Of a stretch of DNA of 64,000 bases, positions 29,972 to 38,206 are shown piece after piece. Position 1 is the stretch's first letter, and each line of letters begins with the position of its first letter. Source of the stretch: Advenella incenata (GTDB taxonomy: Bacteria; Pseudomonadota; Gammaproteobacteria; Burkholderiales; Burkholderiaceae_B). The position numbers and the translations under genes are program-made. The stretch is from NCBI RefSeq assembly GCF_004217095.1, contig NZ_SHKO01000002.1, positions 1 through 64,000 on the forward strand, read 5' to 3'. The notes beneath the pieces were generated by a model. It worked only from the letters and a program-made list of their open reading frames with translations, ran no database searches and was not told where the DNA came from.

Positions 29972-31315
29972 TCAGCTAAGCGACAACTGCCGTACTTGCA
30001 ACGCTTCGAGCATCCAGATCTGCGATTTGAGTGCGGCCGCAGCCTGGGCGCCCAGCACTGGCGTAACCAGCTCGTCATATTTATCATTAAGTTCGTCATC
30101 ATCTAGCGGACATTCAGGATCTCCCTTGCGATCCTGCGCATAGTGTTCATGAGTCTGGCCACTGTTCATCACAATCGTTACGCGCGAAGAGCGATGACGC
30201 GGGAACGCGGCGGTCAGCAGCTCATCTGCAGTCAAAGAGATTTTTTTCATCAAGACGCGCGTGTCCGTGTCTGTAAGTCGCTCTGTATCGAAGGCGTTCA
30301 GCCTGACCGAACCGTGGCGCAACGCATGGGCAACCACATAGGGCAAACTGAATTTGCCTTCAAAGGCCGTTAGCGGATCCGCATTTCCAGTCACATTGAT
30401 CGCCGTCTGATAGGTCGCCACGTGGATCGACGCGATGTCTTCCGGCCTGATGCCATGTTCCTGCTGCAGCGCGAGCACGGCATCAATGGAAGCAAAGGTA
30501 TGGCCGCAACAGCCATGATTTTTCTGGGTAATACGGGTGATGTTGTAGTCCAGGCCAAGACCTGCAGTGACCACGGGAAGATTCAGCGTTCCGCCCAATG
30601 CCGCAGCAAAGCCGGCCTCGCCTTCCAGAATGTCGGCTACGCCGGTTACGCCAGCCGCAGCAGCAGTGCCCGCCCGTATGCCCACGGCAGCAGCGTGCCC
30701 GGCATGCAGTGCCTTGGTCATGGCGTCCGAGCGGAACGCCTGTTGCAAGCCGGCAGCAAACGTCGCTGCAGTGGCTATGGCGTGCTGCATCACCGTCTGA
30801 TCGCCAGGCGCATACAGCGCTGCCACGGCAGCGGCAGCACCAATACTGCCAACCGTTCCGGTCGTATGAAAATAGCGATAGTGCGCTGGCTGAATAGCTG
30901 CAGCCAGTCGGGTGGATATTTCATACCCCACCACAATTGCCTTCATAAACGCCAGCCCGTTAGCGTCGCGCGTATCTGCGGCCGCCAGTGCTGCGGATAT
31001 GACAGGACAGCCCGGATGATAGACACCATCCCGGAAAATATCATCGAACTCCACCGTATGCGACACACTGCCGTTGATCCAGGCGGCTGTAGCAGGAAAG
31101 GTAGTAGTGCCAAAGCCCGGCAGACGGGCCAAGCCCACACCCGTTTCATCCGCATGCGCCCGAACCAGTTCAACGCCCGGCGACATGCGCGTACCAGGAT
31201 ACAGCGCGGCCAGCCAATCTAACACCGCGCGTTTCGTATGATGAAGTACCGGATCGGTCAGCGTGCGTTCACCGCTTTCCCGAGCGCCGTAATGAGCAAG
31301 TTCATGTATGAGCAT
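29972..31315 (-). CDS. MmgE/PrpD family protein
   Basis: This protein of about 447 aa (ATG 31315 preferred to a TTG at 31357) has the MmgE/PrpD pattern: AAWINGSVSHTVEFDD with the conserved HxxxFDD, AAFRSDAMTKALHAGHAAAVG and KNHGCCGHTFASIDAV. The family includes 2-methylcitrate dehydratase and cis-aconitate decarboxylase. Here no prpB/prpC genes are adjacent, so methylcitrate is not implied. It is the first gene of the leftward cluster, divergent from a Bug receptor gene. Confidence 0.9.
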   Translation of the reverse strand: MLIHELAHYGARESGERTLTDPVLHHTKRAVLDWLAALYPGTRMSPGVELVRAHADETGVGLARLPGFGTTTFPATAAWINGSVSHTVEFDDIFRDGVYHPGCPVISAALAAADTRDANGLAFMKAIVVGYEISTRLAAAIQPAHYRYFHTTGTVGSIGAAAAVAALYAPGDQTVMQHAIATAATFAAGLQQAFRSDAMTKALHAGHAAAVGIRAGTAAAAGVTGVADILEGEAGFAAALGGTLNLPVVTAGLGLDYNITRITQKNHGCCGHTFASIDAVLALQQEHGIRPEDIASIHVATYQTAINVTGNADPLTAFEGKFSLPYVVAHALRHGSVRLNAFDTERLTDTDTRVLMKKISLTADELLTAAFPRHRSSRVTIVMNSGQTHEHYAQDRKGDPECPLDDDELNDKYDELVTPVLGAQAAAALKSQIWMLEALQVRQLSLS

Positions 31316-31806
31316 AGATCGCTTTGTATGTGAAGGCCGGCTTGCGGCAGCAAGCAAATGTAAGCATTCATTCTAGGCAACTGGCACCGTCGGGCTTTGA
31401 AAGTTTGTGAACGCTGCTATCTCGTACCGTGCAAGCAACCATCCTGCTTGAATCCGGCGGGCAAAAATCCTGCGCCGGCAATGGTCCGCAATCCTGCGTT
31501 TTCAGTTGTGATTTGGATCGGCTTGGCGCCGCCGGCGGCAGTGCGTTCGCAAGCGCCAGCCCTTCACGGGTGGTCCGTCGGGCACGGCATGGACAGCCGA
31601 CACGCGCCCTGCCATCACCAAAGGTGATGTTGTCCATGACTTTTGGTAGCTTACGCTAACGCAAAATCCGGCTTAGACTTCAACCGAAGCTGTTACGGGC
31701 TGCCATGGCGTTACAATCGACGCCGTTCCTGTACGGCAACAGAACTCAATTACAAAATAAACACAGTGGTGATTGCGCCGTGATCACCGACACGGAGACA
31801 AACATT
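31316..31806. other. divergent intergenic region between MmgE/PrpD and Bug genes
   Basis: About 490 bp that must hold the promoters of the leftward catabolic cluster and the rightward Bug gene. I see no convincing gene, hairpin or repeat. Small open frames on both strands lack ribosome sites. LysR boxes would be expected here but cannot be pinned down by eye. Confidence 0.4.
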
Positions 31807-32760
31807 ATGCGTCTGAGCCCCTCTTTTTTCCTGCTGACCTGTGCAGTTGCGCTCGGGCTTGCATCTGCTGCCCATGCCGAAGTCAGTTTTTCTGAACGCC
31901 CCATTCGACTGATTGTGCCAAGCTCGCCCGGTTCCGGGCTGGATAATCTGGCCCGCACCTTTGCGCCCGGCATGGGACAGGCTCTGAAGCAATCTATCGT
32001 GGTGGAAAATCTGGCCGGCGCATCCAATATTTCAGGTACTCGCGAACTGGTTCGCGCCAAGCCCGATGGCTACACCCTGGAGCTGATCTCCTCGAACCAT
32101 GCAGTCAATCCCAGCCTGCACAAGAACCTGCCCTATGATTCGGTGAAAGATATCACCCCTGTATCCAATCTGGTGACCTCGCCGCTGGTGGTCGCCGTGC
32201 CCAATACCTCCCCCTACAAAACCCTGGGTGAACTGATTGCCGCTGCCAAAAAAGAACCCAAACGCCTCAATTACGGGTCGGCCGGTGTCGGCACGGCCCT
32301 GCATCTGGCCGGCGTCCTCTTTGAAAAGCGGGCCGATGTGCAAATGACCCATATCCCCTACAAGGGCGGCAACACAATTGTGAACGATCTGGTATCAAAC
32401 CAGATCCAGGTCGCCTTTCTGGCCGTTGCCAGCGTCTCCGAACAAATCAAGGGTGGCATGCTGCGCGGTCTGGCGGTCACTTCTTCCAAACGCAGCCAGA
32501 TCCTGCCCGATCTGCCGACATTGAGCGAAGCGGGGGTTGCTGACTATGTTTACGAGCCCTGGCTTGGCATGATTGCACCGGCAAATCTGCCTGACGACAT
32601 TCGTGATAAGCTGCAGGCCACAGTCAAGGATGTGTTCGCCACATCAGATGTGAAAGACAAACTCGAACGCCTGGGCTTTAATATTGTTGTATCCGATCCT
32701 CAGACGTTTGGCAAAACCATTCAGAAAGATATCGACGAGAGCGCAGCGCTGCTCAAATAA
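31807..32760 (+). CDS. Bug-type tripartite tricarboxylate solute receptor
   Basis: This 317-aa periplasmic receptor has a signal peptide starting MRLSPSFFLLTCAVALGLAS and ending near AHA. The mature part has the Bug motifs RPIRLIVPSSPGSGLDNLAR, VENLAGASNISG and MTHIPYKGGNTIVNDL. GGAGAC before the ATG at 31807 and the signal peptide fix this start over an in-frame ATG at 31705. It precedes a LysR gene and the HMG-CoA lyase/CoA-transferase pair, so it may import their substrate. Confidence 0.93.
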   Translation: MRLSPSFFLLTCAVALGLASAAHAEVSFSERPIRLIVPSSPGSGLDNLARTFAPGMGQALKQSIVVENLAGASNISGTRELVRAKPDGYTLELISSNHAVNPSLHKNLPYDSVKDITPVSNLVTSPLVVAVPNTSPYKTLGELIAAAKKEPKRLNYGSAGVGTALHLAGVLFEKRADVQMTHIPYKGGNTIVNDLVSNQIQVAFLAVASVSEQIKGGMLRGLAVTSSKRSQILPDLPTLSEAGVADYVYEPWLGMIAPANLPDDIRDKLQATVKDVFATSDVKDKLERLGFNIVVSDPQTFGKTIQKDIDESAALLK

Positions 32761-32883
32761 GGATGTTGATACCGGAAGCAGCCTGGGTCAGTTAAATGGC
32801 CCTGCTGCGTTCCTGATGGCTTTGCAAGGGTAGCCAGTCTTGGGCTGATGGTGTCCCTACATGGTTTTTCACTATTTACTTAC

Positions 32884-33873
32884 ATGTCTACCGATGCTCT
32901 AATCCCGATCAAACCTGGTTTTCGCGAGTTTGATTTGTGGTCCATTGATCCTACATCCCTGTATCTGTTCATCGCCGTGTGTGAAACCGGCAGCATTGCA
33001 CGTGCCGGCGAGCGGGAGCTGCTGTCTGCCGCAGCCGTGAGCAAGCGCATGGTTGAAATAGAAAGAAAAATTGGTGCGCCGCTGTTGTTGCGCAGCCAGC
33101 GCGGCGTTACGCCCACCTCGGCCGGCCTGGTACTGCTAAAACATGCCCGCAGTATTATGGTGGATTATCGTAAGCTGCAAAGCGAGCTGAGTGAGCACGC
33201 CCAGGGGGTCAAGGGCCATGTGCGGCTGCTGTCCAATGTCTCGGCTATCATGGAATTTTTGCCGGCTGATCTGACTTCGTTCCTGGAAACTCATCCGAAC
33301 ATCCAGGTTGATCTGGAAGAGCATTTCAGTAGTGATATTCCCAGAAGAATAGAAGAAGGCAATGCTGATATCGGCATTTGTCGCGATTTCGTGCCAACCG
33401 GCAACACCTGTGTGACGCCCTACCGCTACGACCATTTCGCGATCGTGGTCAACAAGGCCCACCCGCTGGCCGGCAAAAAATCGCTTATGTTCGAGCAAAC
33501 GCTGGACTATCCGCAAATCGGCTTTTCCATGCAAACCTCCATGAACACGCTGATGTCGCATATAGCGGGTCGTCAGGGCAAGACCCTGACCTATCGCACG
33601 CACGTCAGTTCCTTTGACGCGGCCTATCGGTTGATCGAAGCCAATCTGGGCATTGCGGCTCTACCGCGCGAAGCCGTCGAACGCTATGTCAGGCTCTATG
33701 ATCTGGAGCTGATTCCGCTGGACGATCCATGGGCACGACGCAACTTCGTGTTGTGTACCCGCGCCAACGAGGCCCTGTCGGGGTCAGCCCAGAAACTCTT
33801 TGATCACCTGCAGGCCCAGGCCACCCGCGCCTTGCCCGCCCACAGAACAAACCAGGAACGCCCCCGACCATAA
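32884..33873 (+). CDS. LysR-family transcriptional regulator
   Basis: This protein of about 329 aa has a winged helix (about 18-80, with LSAAAVSKRMVEIERKIG and PTSAGLVLLKHA) and an effector-binding domain. An earlier in-frame ATG at 32848 is possible; neither start has a clear ribosome site. It resembles the LysR at 22239-23123. It lies between the Bug gene and the lyase/CoA-transferase pair on the same strand and probably controls them. Confidence 0.88.
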   Translation: MSTDALIPIKPGFREFDLWSIDPTSLYLFIAVCETGSIARAGERELLSAAAVSKRMVEIERKIGAPLLLRSQRGVTPTSAGLVLLKHARSIMVDYRKLQSELSEHAQGVKGHVRLLSNVSAIMEFLPADLTSFLETHPNIQVDLEEHFSSDIPRRIEEGNADIGICRDFVPTGNTCVTPYRYDHFAIVVNKAHPLAGKKSLMFEQTLDYPQIGFSMQTSMNTLMSHIAGRQGKTLTYRTHVSSFDAAYRLIEANLGIAALPREAVERYVRLYDLELIPLDDPWARRNFVLCTRANEALSGSAQKLFDHLQAQATRALPAHRTNQERPRP

Positions 33874-33961
33874 CGAAACCTGATGGTTACCATGACCATC
33901 GGCACATTACCGTAAACGGCAATTCGTCGTAGACTGTTCCCATCAACGTAAAGGAACCGTC

Positions 33962-34891
33962 ATGACAGATCATGTCCATATTCAGGAGGTCGGCTTGCGC
34001 GATGGCCTGCAAAGCATCGCCACCACCATGCCAACCGAAGCCAAGAAGCGCTGGATCAGCGCTGCATACGACGCCGGATTGCGCCATATCGAAGTGACCT
34101 CATTCGTCCCGCCAAAGCTGTTGCCCCAGTTGGCAGACGCCGCGCAAATCGTCGACTATGCCCTGCAGTTTGATGGCCTGACCGTCACTGCGCTGGTGCC
34201 TAACCTGAAGGGCGCAGAAAACGCCCTGAAGGCTGGCGTACATCGCATCGTGGCCCCAATCTCTGTCAGCACACAGCACAGCCTGGCCAATGTCCGCCGC
34301 AAGCCCATGGAAATGGTGCAGGAGTTCGGACGTATCCGTGAACTGATCGATGCCCACGGTAGCCGTACGACGCTGATAGCGGGCCTGTCTACCGTGTTCG
34401 GTTGTACGCTGCAGGGGGAAGTGCCCGTGGACGACGTATGCGATGTCGTTATCGGCAGTATCGCAGCAGGCGCCGATACCGTTGCGCTTGCCGATACGAC
34501 TGGACACGCAACCCCGGCGCAGGTGCAGCAGGTCATAGCGGCGGTACGAGCTGTAGCGGGCGAGCGTTTGCGCAGCATGCATTTTCATGACACCCGCGGT
34601 ATGGGTCTGGCCAATACGGTTATCGCACTGCAAAACGGCATCAGGGAGTTTGATGCATCACTGGCCGGCATTGGCGGCTGCCCACACGCGCCTGGCGCCA
34701 CCGGCAACGTGGTCACCGAAGATCTGGTTTTCATGCTCGAATCGATGGGCTATCACACCGGTATTTCAGTTGAAAGCCTGCTGGCCTGCCGGCAGATCCT
34801 GTCGCAGGCCCTGCCGCAGGAACCCCTTTACGGCTTTATCAATCGGGCAGGTCTGCCCAACACATTCACGCAGCAAAGAGCAACACAATGA
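33962..34891 (+). CDS. hydroxymethylglutaryl-CoA lyase
   Basis: This 309-aa TIM-barrel lyase has the family motifs VGLRDGLQ near the N-terminus, MHFHDTRGMGLANT for the metal-binding His pair, and the active-site loop SLAGIGGCPHAPGATGNVVTED with its catalytic Cys. It cleaves HMG-CoA to acetoacetate and acetyl-CoA, or a similar 3-hydroxy-acyl-CoA. It overlaps the following CoA-transferase gene by 4 bp, so the two steps (CoA loading, then cleavage) are probably a unit. Confidence 0.94.
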   Translation: MTDHVHIQEVGLRDGLQSIATTMPTEAKKRWISAAYDAGLRHIEVTSFVPPKLLPQLADAAQIVDYALQFDGLTVTALVPNLKGAENALKAGVHRIVAPISVSTQHSLANVRRKPMEMVQEFGRIRELIDAHGSRTTLIAGLSTVFGCTLQGEVPVDDVCDVVIGSIAAGADTVALADTTGHATPAQVQQVIAAVRAVAGERLRSMHFHDTRGMGLANTVIALQNGIREFDASLAGIGGCPHAPGATGNVVTEDLVFMLESMGYHTGISVESLLACRQILSQALPQEPLYGFINRAGLPNTFTQQRATQ

Positions 34892-36084
34892 ATTCTGTCA
34901 CATCACAAGCATTGCCCCTGGAAGGTATCCGCGTCGTTGAAATGTCCCATATGGTAATGGGGCCAACCTGCGGAATGATTCTGGCCGATCTGGGCGCTGA
35001 AGTCATCAAAGTAGAACCGCTTACCGGCGACAAAACCCGCGAACTGCTGGGTGCTGGCGCCGGTTTTTTCCGTACCTTCAACCGCAACAAGAAAAGTATT
35101 TCGGTTGACATAAATGACCAGCAGGCCATTGATGCCGTCCTCAAGCTGGTCGATTCAGCAGACGTTTTTGTCGAAAACTTCAAGCCCGGCCGCATGGCTT
35201 CACTGGGCCTTGATTACGACAGCCTGAAGGCGCGCAATCCCGGGCTTATTTATGTGTCGCACAAGGGATTTTTACAAGGCCCTTACGAGAAGCGCCTGGC
35301 CCTGGATGAAGTGGTGCAGATGATGGCCGGGCTGGCCTATATGACGGGTCCCGTTGGCCGGCCACTACGTGCCGGCACCTCGGTAAACGATATTATGGGC
35401 GGCATGTTCGGTGCGCTGGGTGTGCTGGCTGCGCTATTTCAACGCAACAGCACCGGCCGGGGCAAGGAAATCCAGAGCGCATTGTTCGAAAACTGCGTGC
35501 TGCTCTCGGCGCAACACATGCAGCAGTATGCAGTCACGGGTGTGGCCGCCAACCCCATGCCCGAACGCATCAGCGCCTGGGGCATTTATGATACGTTCGA
35601 ACTGGCCGGTGGCCGCCTTATGTTCATCGCCGCTACCGGCGATGCGCCATGGAAGGAATTGTGCGAGATTCTGCAGCGCCCGGATCTGTATCTCGATCCG
35701 CGCCTGAAAACCAATAATGATCGTGTGCTCGCGCGCGACTGGCTGATTCCTGAATTGGGTGCAACGCTCAAAAGTATGGAGGCCGACGCGCTGGCGCCCG
35801 TTTTTGAAGCCCGACAAATCCCGTTTGCCTATATCACCAAGCCTGAAGAGCTGTTCGATGACCCGCACCTGCAACAGAGTGGTGGCCTGGGCCGCCAGAT
35901 ACTGGAAGACGGATCGGAAACGCCTATGCCGTTGTTGCCGATCAGCATGGACGGCCAGCGTCTGCAGCCGCGGCAGCCCATCGCACGTATTGGTGAACAC
36001 ACCGAGAGCGTCTTGCGTGATCTGGGTTACGAGGCCGCCGAGATCGCCCGCCTGGCGGCGGCCGGGGTGCTGAAGGTTGCCTAG
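34888..36084 (+). CDS. CaiB/BaiF family (type III) CoA-transferase
   Basis: This 398-aa family III CoA-transferase has the N-terminal pattern LEGIRVVEMSHMVMGPTCGM and LADLGAEVIKVEP, with the catalytic Asp expected in the MGGMFGALG region (NDIMGGMF). It moves CoA between carboxylic acids. Coupling to an HMG-CoA lyase suggests loading of 3-hydroxy-3-methylglutarate or a related acid, as the mammalian SUGCT enzyme of this family does. The substrate is inferred from context only. Confidence 0.92.
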   Translation: MNSVTSQALPLEGIRVVEMSHMVMGPTCGMILADLGAEVIKVEPLTGDKTRELLGAGAGFFRTFNRNKKSISVDINDQQAIDAVLKLVDSADVFVENFKPGRMASLGLDYDSLKARNPGLIYVSHKGFLQGPYEKRLALDEVVQMMAGLAYMTGPVGRPLRAGTSVNDIMGGMFGALGVLAALFQRNSTGRGKEIQSALFENCVLLSAQHMQQYAVTGVAANPMPERISAWGIYDTFELAGGRLMFIAATGDAPWKELCEILQRPDLYLDPRLKTNNDRVLARDWLIPELGATLKSMEADALAPVFEARQIPFAYITKPEELFDDPHLQQSGGLGRQILEDGSETPMPLLPISMDGQRLQPRQPIARIGEHTESVLRDLGYEAAEIARLAAAGVLKVA

Positions 36085-36183
36085 GAGATTGCACAACGAC
36101 TGATTTGGGTGGCAGCGGGTTGATTCATAACGAAAGACTTTGGTCCCGAAATCGATGAACTTTCCCGCTCCATTGATACGCCG

Positions 36184-36318
36184 CTACATTGACCGTATCA
36201 AAGCGGCGTTAGCCACCATTTTCATCAGATAGTCGGTCGTGCTGATTTGGCCATAGACGGGGACCAGAGTGAGATCGGCCGTAAAGCGCGGGCCTTCTGC
36301 GTCGATGCGAACAGGCAT
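36184..36318 (-). CDS. small open reading frame of 44 aa after the TetR gene
   Basis: ATG 36318, nine bp after the TetR stop, runs to TAG 36184. It encodes MPVRIDAEGPRFTADLTLVP and then a Tyr/Met-containing tail. GTTGGCG is a poor ribosome site. It might be a small operon partner of the regulator or the remnant of a longer gene. No family is recognised. Confidence 0.25.
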   Translation of the reverse strand: MPVRIDAEGPRFTADLTLVPVYGQISTTDYLMKMVANAALIRSM

Positions 36319-36327
36319 TGCGCCAAC

Positions 36328-37047
36328 TCACCCGTTGTCTGCGGCATAGCCCGCCTGTTGCGCTATCGCCTGCAATCCGGCTATCGTAAACGTATGCATG
36401 TGACGAGCCATATCTTCGACCGAGTGCGAATACAGCGGCTGTATCGGCGTTGCAATACGCCGGTCCAGTATCAACAGCATCATAACCGGCCCGATGACAC
36501 TCAACACGGATCGTAGCAACTGCGGATCGGCTACACGCATGCCGGTCAGCTCCATGATAACCTCGCGCAATACTTCGAACTTGGGCAGCGTATCTTCTTC
36601 CATAATTTGCGACAACAGAGGCGATGGCGCCAGCAACTCTCGCGCCCATAACCGAATATGCCAGCTCTTGGCATCATAGGTTGCGCGCAACAGCCCTTCG
36701 ATGAGTAGGTACAGTTTTTTCGAAGGCGATGCTGCGCTATGGCCGATCTGCCGTACAAAATCCAGGCTCATGACTTCACGATGCACTTCCTTGAGCAGGA
36801 CCAGATACAGGCCATCACGACTGCCGAAATGATAATTCACAGCTGCCATATTGACACCAGCGGCCTCGCAGATTGCCTTGCTGGTCGTATCTGCATAGCC
36901 GCGCTCGGCAAACAGGGCGCCCGCCTGCGCAATAATATGTCGCACAGTCGCGTCGCCGTCGCTACGGCTGGCTCGACCACTGCGAACAACGGGGCTGGCA
37001 GAGGCTGCCTGGGGGCTTTTGCCGCGGGGGCTGTTTTTAGCAATCAT
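36328..37047 (-). CDS. TetR-family repressor (CecR/YbiH-like)
   Basis: This protein of about 239 aa has an N-terminal TetR helix-turn-helix (about 38-75: ERGYADTTSKAICEAAGVN, then YHFGSRDGLYLVLLKEV) and a C-terminal ligand domain. An ATG at 37071 would add eight residues. It is divergent from a ybhGFSR-like exporter, the arrangement expected for CecR of E. coli, which represses ybhGFSR. The 18-bp palindrome at 37088-37105 between them is the likely operator. Confidence 0.9.
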   Translation of the reverse strand: MIAKNSPRGKSPQAASASPVVRSGRASRSDGDATVRHIIAQAGALFAERGYADTTSKAICEAAGVNMAAVNYHFGSRDGLYLVLLKEVHREVMSLDFVRQIGHSAASPSKKLYLLIEGLLRATYDAKSWHIRLWARELLAPSPLLSQIMEEDTLPKFEVLREVIMELTGMRVADPQLLRSVLSVIGPVMMLLILDRRIATPIQPLYSHSVEDMARHMHTFTIAGLQAIAQQAGYAADNG

Positions 37048-37087
37048 GATATGTGGAATCAATAATAACAAATGGATGCTTTACATA

Positions 37088-37105
37088 TAATTCAAATTTG
37101 AATTA
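37088..37105. promoter_or_regulatory. 18-bp palindromic operator between TetR and exporter genes
   Basis: TAATTCAAATTTGAATTA is perfectly self-complementary and lies in the 115-bp gap between the divergent genes, 40 bp from the TetR ATG. Its size and place fit a TetR dimer site controlling both promoters. Confidence 0.7.
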
Positions 37106-37162
37106 GAATTATAGCTCATTTTGCTCTTGCCCGACACACGACGTGAACGGATTATTTCAATC

Positions 37163-38206
37163 ATGAATAAGAAAATCGCAGTTGTAGTAGTTTTTGCCAT
37201 CGTCGCCATCGCGGCCGGCACATGGTGGTTTTTTGGAAGGTCTGCCCCAACAGCCGATCATCTGACGCTCTATGGCAATGTCGATATCCGGCAGATCTCG
37301 CTGGCTTTTGAAAACAGCGACCGGGTACGCGAAATGCGGGTCGAGGAAGGCGACAGTGTGAAGGCTGGGCAGATACTGGCCACGCTGGATACCCGCAGTC
37401 TGGTACTGCAAGCTGATCAGGCAAAGGCACAAGTAGGTGCACAGGAGCAGGCGTTATTGCGATTGAAAAACGGCACCCGCCCGGAAGAAGTGGAGCAGTT
37501 GCAGGCCCAGGTCAGGGCTGCAGAGGCCGAAGCCAGGCAGGCTCAGAGCCGCCACAAACGGTTAAAAGACATTGCAACACGCTCCGGTGGCCAGGCGATC
37601 AGCAAACAGGAAGTGGACGATACACTGGCCTCGGCTCAGGTAGCCGAAGCGCAGCTTGAGAACCAGCGCAAGGCCCTCAAACTGGCCCAGATCGGACCGC
37701 GTGATGAGGATATTGCCCAGGCACAGGCCGAATTGGCTGCAGCAAAAGCGAATCTGGCGTTGCTGGAACATCAATTGGCCCTGTCCGTCCTTACATCACC
37801 CACCGATGCGATTGTCCGCGCACGGCTGCTGGAACCCGGAGATATGGCCTCTCCGGTCAAACCGGCCTATACCCTGGCCCTGACCTCGCCCAAATGGGTC
37901 CGGGCCTATGTGAACGAAGTCCAGCTCGGGCACGTCAAGCCCGATATGGCAGCTGCAATCATGACCGACAGCCATCCGAATGAAGCCATCTCCGGGCGTG
38001 TTGGCTATATTTCACCGGTGGCAGAATTTACACCAAAGAATGTACAGACTGAAGAGCTGCGTACCAGCCTGGTCTACGAAGTACGTATTCTGGTTGACGA
38101 TCCGCAGAACCGGCTGCGCCTTGGCATGCCGGCTACCGTCAATATTGCACTTGACAAGGCAGTGCCTGATACCGATAGCCAGCTTTCGTCCGGAGCAAAC
38201 AAATGA
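37163..38206 (+). CDS. ybhG: HlyD-family membrane fusion protein (YbhG-like)
   Basis: This 347-aa periplasmic adaptor has an N-terminal membrane anchor (about 5-22, AVVVVFAIVAIAAGTWWFF), a biotinyl-lipoyl-like half (VREMRVEEGDSVKAGQILATLD), a long coiled coil (about 80-205, rich in Ala/Gln/Glu) and a beta-barrel region. A TTG 42 bases upstream extends the frame but the ATG at 37163 starts the signal anchor. It overlaps the ABC gene by 4 bp and links the transporter to an outer-membrane channel. Confidence 0.92.
   Translation: MNKKIAVVVVFAIVAIAAGTWWFFGRSAPTADHLTLYGNVDIRQISLAFENSDRVREMRVEEGDSVKAGQILATLDTRSLVLQADQAKAQVGAQEQALLRLKNGTRPEEVEQLQAQVRAAEAEARQAQSRHKRLKDIATRSGGQAISKQEVDDTLASAQVAEAQLENQRKALKLAQIGPRDEDIAQAQAELAAAKANLALLEHQLALSVLTSPTDAIVRARLLEPGDMASPVKPAYTLALTSPKWVRAYVNEVQLGHVKPDMAAAIMTDSHPNEAISGRVGYISPVAEFTPKNVQTEELRTSLVYEVRILVDDPQNRLRLGMPATVNIALDKAVPDTDSQLSSGANK

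Noticed and set aside
30422-31222. A 266-residue plus-strand frame
   Set aside because: Antisense to the MmgE/PrpD gene; no domain.
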